Below are positions 6,881 through 11,435 of a stretch of DNA of 11,435 bases, piece after piece (position 1 is the first letter of the stretch; every line of letters starts with the position of its first letter). Made by a program: the position numbers and the translations under genes. Source of the stretch: an uncultured Muribaculum sp. (GTDB lineage: Bacteria; Bacteroidota; Bacteroidia; Bacteroidales; Muribaculaceae); the NCBI GenBank assembly GCA_947573015.1, contig CANPDS010000050.1:1-11435 (forward strand), in the 5' to 3' direction. The notes beneath the pieces were generated by a model. That model had not been told where the DNA came from. It did not search any database and saw nothing but the letters and a program-made list of their open reading frames with translations.

Positions 6881-9058
6881 ATGAATAGATTTTTACAAAT
6901 CGTATTTACGGGCACGTTTGCAATGATGACCTCCGTTGCCGCGCGTGCCGTCATGGCAGATCCTTCTCCCCGTACTATCACATTGCCAGATGGCAAAACA
7001 GTAACTCTGATGCTTCATGGTGATGAGTATTTCAACTATACAACTACAGCTGAGGGTAATACAGTGGTATTTAACCGGCAGTCGCAACTGTGGGAATATG
7101 CGCATCTTGACAGTATGGCAGGTGTGCTTCTACCTACCGGCGAACAGGCTGTAGACGGAGTGAGATCATTGACAGGAGTGAAAAACCTGAAACCGTTTGT
7201 GCCAGCCGTGCAGCGTGCCGCCGCCAATGTGATGCGTCTGCATGGTTCGTCCACACATTATGACTACAGTAAGTTTCGTGGACTGGTGATACTGGTGGAG
7301 TATAACGATGCACCATTCTCGCGTGATGATATCCACCAGATAATCGACGATATGGTCAATAAGCATGATTACGACGGCTATATGTCGAATGCCCTTATCC
7401 CGTCCAAGATAGATTGTACCGGCTCTGTCCGCGATTATTATTATGATAATTCCAACGGAGTGTTTGATCCGGAATTTGACGTTGTGGGTCCGGTACAGAT
7501 CAATTACTCGCAGTACGACGCCCGACAGAGCAGCGGTGCGCAGGCTCTCGTTACCGCAGCTCTCCGTGCTGCTGACGACATGGTGGATTATTCCATCTAC
7601 GACACTGATGGCAACCGTCAGGTCGATATGGTGTATTTTATATTTTCCGGAGCGGGTTCAAACTATTCAGGTAATGACACCAATCTGTTATGGCCTCATG
7701 CTTCCACTATAATGAGTCTTACGCTCGATGGTGTGTCGTTCGGGCGTTATGCTTGTTCTACGGAACTTTACGGTGCTCCGGCCAACAAGCAGCTTGATGG
7801 TATCGGCACCATCTGCCACGAATTCAGTCATGTGCTTGGCCTCCCTGACTTATACGATGTGGATTACGCTACAGGCGGTCAGGCCATACATCCCCAGCGA
7901 TGGTCGTTGATGGCAAGTGGCTCGTATCTCAACATGAGCCGTACGCCTTGCGGATATTCGCTTTACGAACGTTATGCGTTGGGATTTACTATCCCACGTA
8001 TGATAGATGGCCCCGGCACCTATACTATCGCGGCTCTCAACGAAGGAGATGTACCTGACGGATGCCGTATCAATTCAGCTGTGCCTGATGAGTTTTTCTT
8101 GCTTGAGCATAGAAAGAAAACCGGATGGGATGCATATCTTCCCGGAGAGGGTATGCTTGTTCACCGGGTTGACTCCACTGATGCGTCGGTATGGGAGAAC
8201 AACAAGGTAAATGCCACAGTGGCCCATACATATTATAATATGTTGCGCGCGACGCCCAAGGTGTCGACAACCGGTACGGTTACTGACAGTGATGGAGACC
8301 CCTTCCCCGGTACCGGCAATGTCACAACGCTCAATAATGCCACCAATCCGTCGATGCGTTCGTGGACCATGGTGTCGACACCCCTTGTCATAGAGAATAT
8401 CGGATATACTTCCGACGGTAATATTGAATTTACGGTAGTTGCCGACAACACACCGACATTGCTTGAGGATTTTGCCACAATGGAACTTACTGATGGAGAC
8501 TGTGACAACGTTCAGGGTCGCTTCACCACGTGGGGATTCAAATCGGGAGCTAAAGTAATGGCAGAAGAAGATGGCTCGCAATATGTAGGTATCACCAAGA
8601 ATGGTATACTTGTCAGTGATCCTTTTGATGGTGAGGTCGAGACATGTTCCATCACCATAGATAATCCTACATCGCAGAATGCCATCTTCCGTTTCTACTA
8701 TTCGCCAGACGGCGGTTCGAAGTGGGTTACTCTCAATTCTATCGGAGGATCTGCCAATCCGTCTGTATCGAAAGGGACTACCGAGACATTGAATTTCACC
8801 ATCCCGTCGCAGACAGGCGCTTTGTACCGAATCATGCAGTTCAGTGGCAGCACCACCTCGCAGTGCAAGATAAGGAATGTATGCTTTGGTCTCCGTGCTG
8901 GCTCTCTGTCGGGTATCGAAAGTGTGCTTCCCGACTACGATGAAGCTCAACCGGTAGAGTGGTACAATCTGCAAGGTGTCCGTATCTCCGATCCATCGGG
9001 AATGCATGGTATCTTCATAGTAAAGCAGGGATCGCACACATGCAAGATATCAAGATAG
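6881..9058 (+). CDS. Secreted M6-family zinc metalloprotease (immune inhibitor A-like) with C-terminal sorting-like tail
   Basis: The product has 725 residues. A signal peptide covers about residues 1-23 (hydrophobic stretch, then AARA). A likely pro-region follows (about 24-130). The M6 catalytic domain contains HEFSHVLGLPD at 313-323: zinc ligands His313, His317 and probably Asp323, with base Glu314. WSLMASGSY (341-349) matches the Met-turn (Met344). After about residue 525 comes a beta-rich module with SPDGGSKWVTL, as in extracellular beta-sandwich domains. The last 35 residues (VEWYNLQGVR, then GIFIVKQG and CKISR) resemble the C-terminal signals of Bacteroidales secreted proteins (T9SS-type family). 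The enzyme is therefore expected outside the cell or on its surface, cleaving proteins; the substrate is unknown. It has its own promoter, follows the glgB terminator and is followed by terminator-like hairpins. The active site is complete. The M6 call is firm; the secretion route is inferred. Confidence 0.92.
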   Translation: MNRFLQIVFTGTFAMMTSVAARAVMADPSPRTITLPDGKTVTLMLHGDEYFNYTTTAEGNTVVFNRQSQLWEYAHLDSMAGVLLPTGEQAVDGVRSLTGVKNLKPFVPAVQRAAANVMRLHGSSTHYDYSKFRGLVILVEYNDAPFSRDDIHQIIDDMVNKHDYDGYMSNALIPSKIDCTGSVRDYYYDNSNGVFDPEFDVVGPVQINYSQYDARQSSGAQALVTAALRAADDMVDYSIYDTDGNRQVDMVYFIFSGAGSNYSGNDTNLLWPHASTIMSLTLDGVSFGRYACSTELYGAPANKQLDGIGTICHEFSHVLGLPDLYDVDYATGGQAIHPQRWSLMASGSYLNMSRTPCGYSLYERYALGFTIPRMIDGPGTYTIAALNEGDVPDGCRINSAVPDEFFLLEHRKKTGWDAYLPGEGMLVHRVDSTDASVWENNKVNATVAHTYYNMLRATPKVSTTGTVTDSDGDPFPGTGNVTTLNNATNPSMRSWTMVSTPLVIENIGYTSDGNIEFTVVADNTPTLLEDFATMELTDGDCDNVQGRFTTWGFKSGAKVMAEEDGSQYVGITKNGILVSDPFDGEVETCSITIDNPTSQNAIFRFYYSPDGGSKWVTLNSIGGSANPSVSKGTTETLNFTIPSQTGALYRIMQFSGSTTSQCKIRNVCFGLRAGSLSGIESVLPDYDEAQPVEWYNLQGVRISDPSGMHGIFIVKQGSHTCKISR

Positions 9059-9066
9059 GTTAAAAC

Positions 9067-9109
9067 GGCCTCTTCATATAAGAGCCTTAGAGCTTATTTT
9101 TTAATAAGC
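9067..9109 (+). terminator. Tandem hairpins after the metalloprotease gene, terminator-like
   Basis: CTCTT/AAGAG with a 5-nt loop (9070-9084), extended by GG/CC, begins 9 bp after the stop codon. It is followed by the perfect stem GCTTATT/AATAAGC with a TTTT loop (9092-9109). The second stem can extend imperfectly outward. No long T-tract follows, so termination may be weak and the next gene may be partly read through. Confidence 0.5.
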
Positions 9110-9155
9110 CTTTAGAAAAAGTTTCAACAGTTACGTATGAATTAAGTTTTGATCC

Positions 9156-9205
9156 GACCAATGGCCCGGCGCTGTAATAGAGGGCAGTGCCGGGAGCCAC
9201 GGGTC
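9156..9205 (+). promoter_or_regulatory. Stable 50-nt GC-rich hairpin in the leader of the GLUG-protein gene
   Basis: CCCGGCGCTG (9165-9174) pairs with CAGTGCCGGG (9185-9194), 10 bp including one G-U, around a 10-nt loop. TGG/CCA (9162-9164 with 9197-9199) and GACC/GGTC (9156-9159 with 9202-9205) extend the stem past small internal loops. No T-tract follows, so it is unlikely to be a terminator. It ends 36 nt before the ATG at 9242, which suggests a role in mRNA stability or translation. No known riboswitch was recognised. No exact TAnnTTTG box was found between 9110 and 9241. Confidence 0.55.
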
Positions 9206-9241
9206 AATTATTTCCAAAATCCTCAGTCATAATCACATTTT

Positions 9242-11435
9242 ATGAAGAAGTTTACTTCATTATTGATCGTTGCCGGAGCTGCGGTAGGAATGACGGGCAT
9301 TGCCCGCGCCGAGCTGCCTGTTTCGGCTATGACGATGGGCAATGAGCCTTATGCAGCCGCTTCTGTAAAGAAAGCTCCTGCATCAGGTCCGGGCTTCAAG
9401 CTTGAAGCCTCTCCGCGACTCAACCTGACGGTTGGTCACGGAGAGCTGGGTATATCTGCCCCAGCGTCACGCGCTATTGCAAAGGCTCCGGCTTTACGTG
9501 CCGGTGTGGCCACATCAGAACTCGGAGGCTATTATGTTGAGAAGTACAGTACTCTTACTTCGTCGAGCTTCGATGGTGGCGCTACAGTACAGGTAGTTCC
9601 GGATGCTGAAGGCGATTCGGTGACAATCAAGTATTTCTGGAATGGCTGTGATGTGCGCGCTCATGTCGATGCCACGACTGGTACAGTGACAGTTCCCAGT
9701 CAGTATGTAATGACTGACGCTACATATGGCGCTCTTAACATAGCCACAGCCAATACTGATGGTTCGCCGGATTATGCCACTCAGATTACCGGTCGGGTTA
9801 CTTCCGACGGAGGCATTGACTTCGCCAGTGCATGGTGGGGCATATATGTACAGACTGGCACTAACAAGGATCGTTTTGTGGGTGCTTACTACAATCTTAC
9901 TTTATCGAAGCCATCGGGAGAGTTTACCTACAAAAATTCTGCGGGGCAGGATTTAGGATATTACATCACTGTAGAGCAGGAAGGTAAGAATCTGCTTAAG
10001 GTAAGCAATGTGTTCAACCGAGGTCTTGACATAGAGATCGAGCTTAAACGCAACCGTACAGCCGAGATAAACAGTCAGGTAGCTTTGATCAACGGCTCCG
10101 GTTCGTGGATCATGATCAAGTGTCTTGGGTTTAATGATGCCGGCAATCTTACCAATTATAGCGACGTGATCGAGACAGGTGCTGCTGATGCTGATAACAA
10201 CTCGACATTGTCATGGACCGACTGGTCGCTGCTCTGCGCACAGGCAAATGCTTATGCCGGCCGGCTTACCGACGCTACACTCAAGGCATACACTCCGTTC
10301 AGCTATCCAACGTTGAGTGTCAGTGAATTTGAGGGTGAGGGCACCGAGGATAATCCTTATCTGATCAAGACTCTTGACCACTTTATCCTCCTTGCTGACA
10401 ATGTGAACAACGATGATGATTACGTAGGTACATACTATAATAATGTGTACACACGTACCTATCTGGGCAAATATTTCGCTCTTGCCAATGATCTCGACAT
10501 GTCGGGCTACCGCTTTGAAGCTGTCGGATCCACATGGTCGCAGCGCTTTGCCGGTGTGTTCGATGGTCGTGGCCATAAGATCACGGGCCTCACGGTGAAC
10601 GGTGCATCGCAGTACTATGCCGGTCTGTTCGGTATGTGCGACACGATGTGTGTTATAAAAAATATTGTGCTTGAAAATCCTGTTGTGACCGCCGATTACT
10701 ACAATGCCGGAGCCCTCGTGGCCTGGACCAACGGTTCGGTGGAGAATGTCACAGTGACCAATCCTAAGGTATCCACTCTTCGTACGGTTGCTGCCGGTGT
10801 GGCAGGTATCGTGCTCCAGTCGATGAAGAATTGCCATGTGACAGGCGGTGTCATTGAGGCCAGCGGCTATGCCGGAGGTGTAGCCGGTGAGGTTCATGGC
10901 GGTATGTATAATTGCTCCGCGACCGGCACACAGGTGTTTATGACCGGATCGGCATCGCCCGCTGGCGGTGTGGTTGCAAATCTGCTTAACGGCGATGGTG
11001 AGAATCTGGCTTTCAGTGGTATGGTAAGGTATCTGGCAACCGATGCACAGCAGTATCTTGGCGGTGTGGCCGGTATGGTGCAGAGCTGTACACTCCGCAA
11101 CTCATTCGGAGCCGGTCAGGTGACAGGTTACAGCAATGAGTCGATCGTCGGTGGTGTGGCCGCTATCGTAACAGGCAATGTTGAAAACTGCTATTCCTCT
11201 GGTCTTGTTCACTGCTATTCACGCATGACCGGCGGTATCATCGGACAGATTCAGCTCGGTTCGTCGAAACTTGCTCCCGAGATACGCAATTGCTACACCT
11301 CTGCTACAGTAGAGTGCGAGACCTACCAGTACGACCGTGCTAACTGCAATGAGGTGATCGGTAAGATTATCGACGGTACCAACCCGGTGCTTGAGAATCT
11401 TTACTACGACAGTCAGGTAACAAACTTCTACTCCA
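9242..11435 (+). CDS. Secreted GLUG-type beta-helix surface protein, 3'-truncated
   Basis: Translation from the ATG at 9242 runs open to the window edge, giving 731 residues with the end missing. A signal peptide covers residues 1-23 (MKKF, a hydrophobic core, then ARA). Residues about 24-360 are beta-rich and unrecognised; they include GGYYVEKYSTL and two Trp-rich strands (SAWWGIYV, SWTDWSLL). From GTEDNPYLIKT (367) the sequence turns GLUG-like: YFALANDLDM, FAGVFDGRGHKITGL, then repeated turns with Gly-Gly-Val/Ile-Ala/Ile-Gly and Asn-Cys motifs near residues 459, 490, 519, 545, 575, 607, 637 and 664, about 29 residues apart. Such repeats build right-handed beta-helices in adhesins and other surface proteins. 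The role is probably adhesion or surface binding; the ligand is unknown. It lies 183 bp after the metalloprotease on the same strand and may be co-expressed. A sorting tail might lie beyond the window. Confidence 0.85.
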   Translation, partial: MKKFTSLLIVAGAAVGMTGIARAELPVSAMTMGNEPYAAASVKKAPASGPGFKLEASPRLNLTVGHGELGISAPASRAIAKAPALRAGVATSELGGYYVEKYSTLTSSSFDGGATVQVVPDAEGDSVTIKYFWNGCDVRAHVDATTGTVTVPSQYVMTDATYGALNIATANTDGSPDYATQITGRVTSDGGIDFASAWWGIYVQTGTNKDRFVGAYYNLTLSKPSGEFTYKNSAGQDLGYYITVEQEGKNLLKVSNVFNRGLDIEIELKRNRTAEINSQVALINGSGSWIMIKCLGFNDAGNLTNYSDVIETGAADADNNSTLSWTDWSLLCAQANAYAGRLTDATLKAYTPFSYPTLSVSEFEGEGTEDNPYLIKTLDHFILLADNVNNDDDYVGTYYNNVYTRTYLGKYFALANDLDMSGYRFEAVGSTWSQRFAGVFDGRGHKITGLTVNGASQYYAGLFGMCDTMCVIKNIVLENPVVTADYYNAGALVAWTNGSVENVTVTNPKVSTLRTVAAGVAGIVLQSMKNCHVTGGVIEASGYAGGVAGEVHGGMYNCSATGTQVFMTGSASPAGGVVANLLNGDGENLAFSGMVRYLATDAQQYLGGVAGMVQSCTLRNSFGAGQVTGYSNESIVGGVAAIVTGNVENCYSSGLVHCYSRMTGGIIGQIQLGSSKLAPEIRNCYTSATVECETYQYDRANCNEVIGKIIDGTNPVLENLYYDSQVTNFYS

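Noticed and set aside
8075..9037. A 320-residue open frame on the minus strand inside the metalloprotease gene
   Set aside because: It lies wholly antisense to a clear M6 protease. It shows no recognisable domain or plausible composition, and no promoter was seen. It is a codon-bias shadow.
10211..10897. A 228-residue open frame on the minus strand inside the GLUG-protein gene
   Set aside because: It is rich in His, Cys and Ile in a pattern expected from reading Gly/Val/Asp codons backwards. The + strand frame encodes a coherent signal-peptide and GLUG protein across the same bases.

Overview
The window looks like chromosome of a Bacteroidales gut commensal, most plausibly Muribaculaceae (Duncaniella/Muribaculum-like) or a close relative. 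The reasons are a PorX-type PglZ response regulator, a GH13_8-like glycogen branching enzyme, secreted M6 and GLUG-type surface proteins, Bacteroidetes -7 boxes (TAnnTTTG) instead of sigma-70 boxes, no clear Shine-Dalgarno sequences, and moderate-GC genes separated by AT-rich gaps. This placement is inferred from protein and promoter style; no database was searched. All seven genes lie on the + strand.

Layout. (1) 1-870: C-terminal 289 residues of PorX, cut by the window edge. (2) 944-2129: tsaE (tRNA t6A modification ATPase) and birA (biotin protein ligase without a DNA-binding domain), 13 bp apart and probably co-transcribed. (3) 2130-2333: a structured leader with a TATCTTTG promoter element and several, partly mutually exclusive, hairpins. 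(4) 2334-4115: a 593-residue outer-membrane beta-barrel resembling a TonB-dependent receptor without its plug. (5) 4223-6244: glgB. (6) 6245-6880: a 636-bp gene-free stretch with a 165-bp imperfect palindrome, a strong intrinsic terminator, an AT-rich segment, and a promoter (TAACTTTG) with an operator-like palindrome. (7) 6881-9058: a secreted M6-family zinc metalloprotease with a short C-terminal tail resembling a secretion/sorting signal. (8) 9059-9241: terminator-like hairpins, then a very stable 50-nt GC-rich hairpin. (9) 9242 to the right edge: a secreted GLUG-type beta-helix protein, open at its 3' end.

The left part is housekeeping (tRNA modification, biotinylation, glycogen) next to PorX, which in relatives regulates the type IX secretion system (T9SS). 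The right part encodes two exported proteins, the first with a tail of the kind T9SS-like systems recognise. PorX and these candidate cargos lie about 6 kb apart; a functional link is only a hypothesis. I found no phage, CRISPR, transposase, tRNA or rRNA gene, and no clearly new multi-gene system. The most unusual items are non-coding: the 165-bp palindrome after glgB and the two structured leaders.
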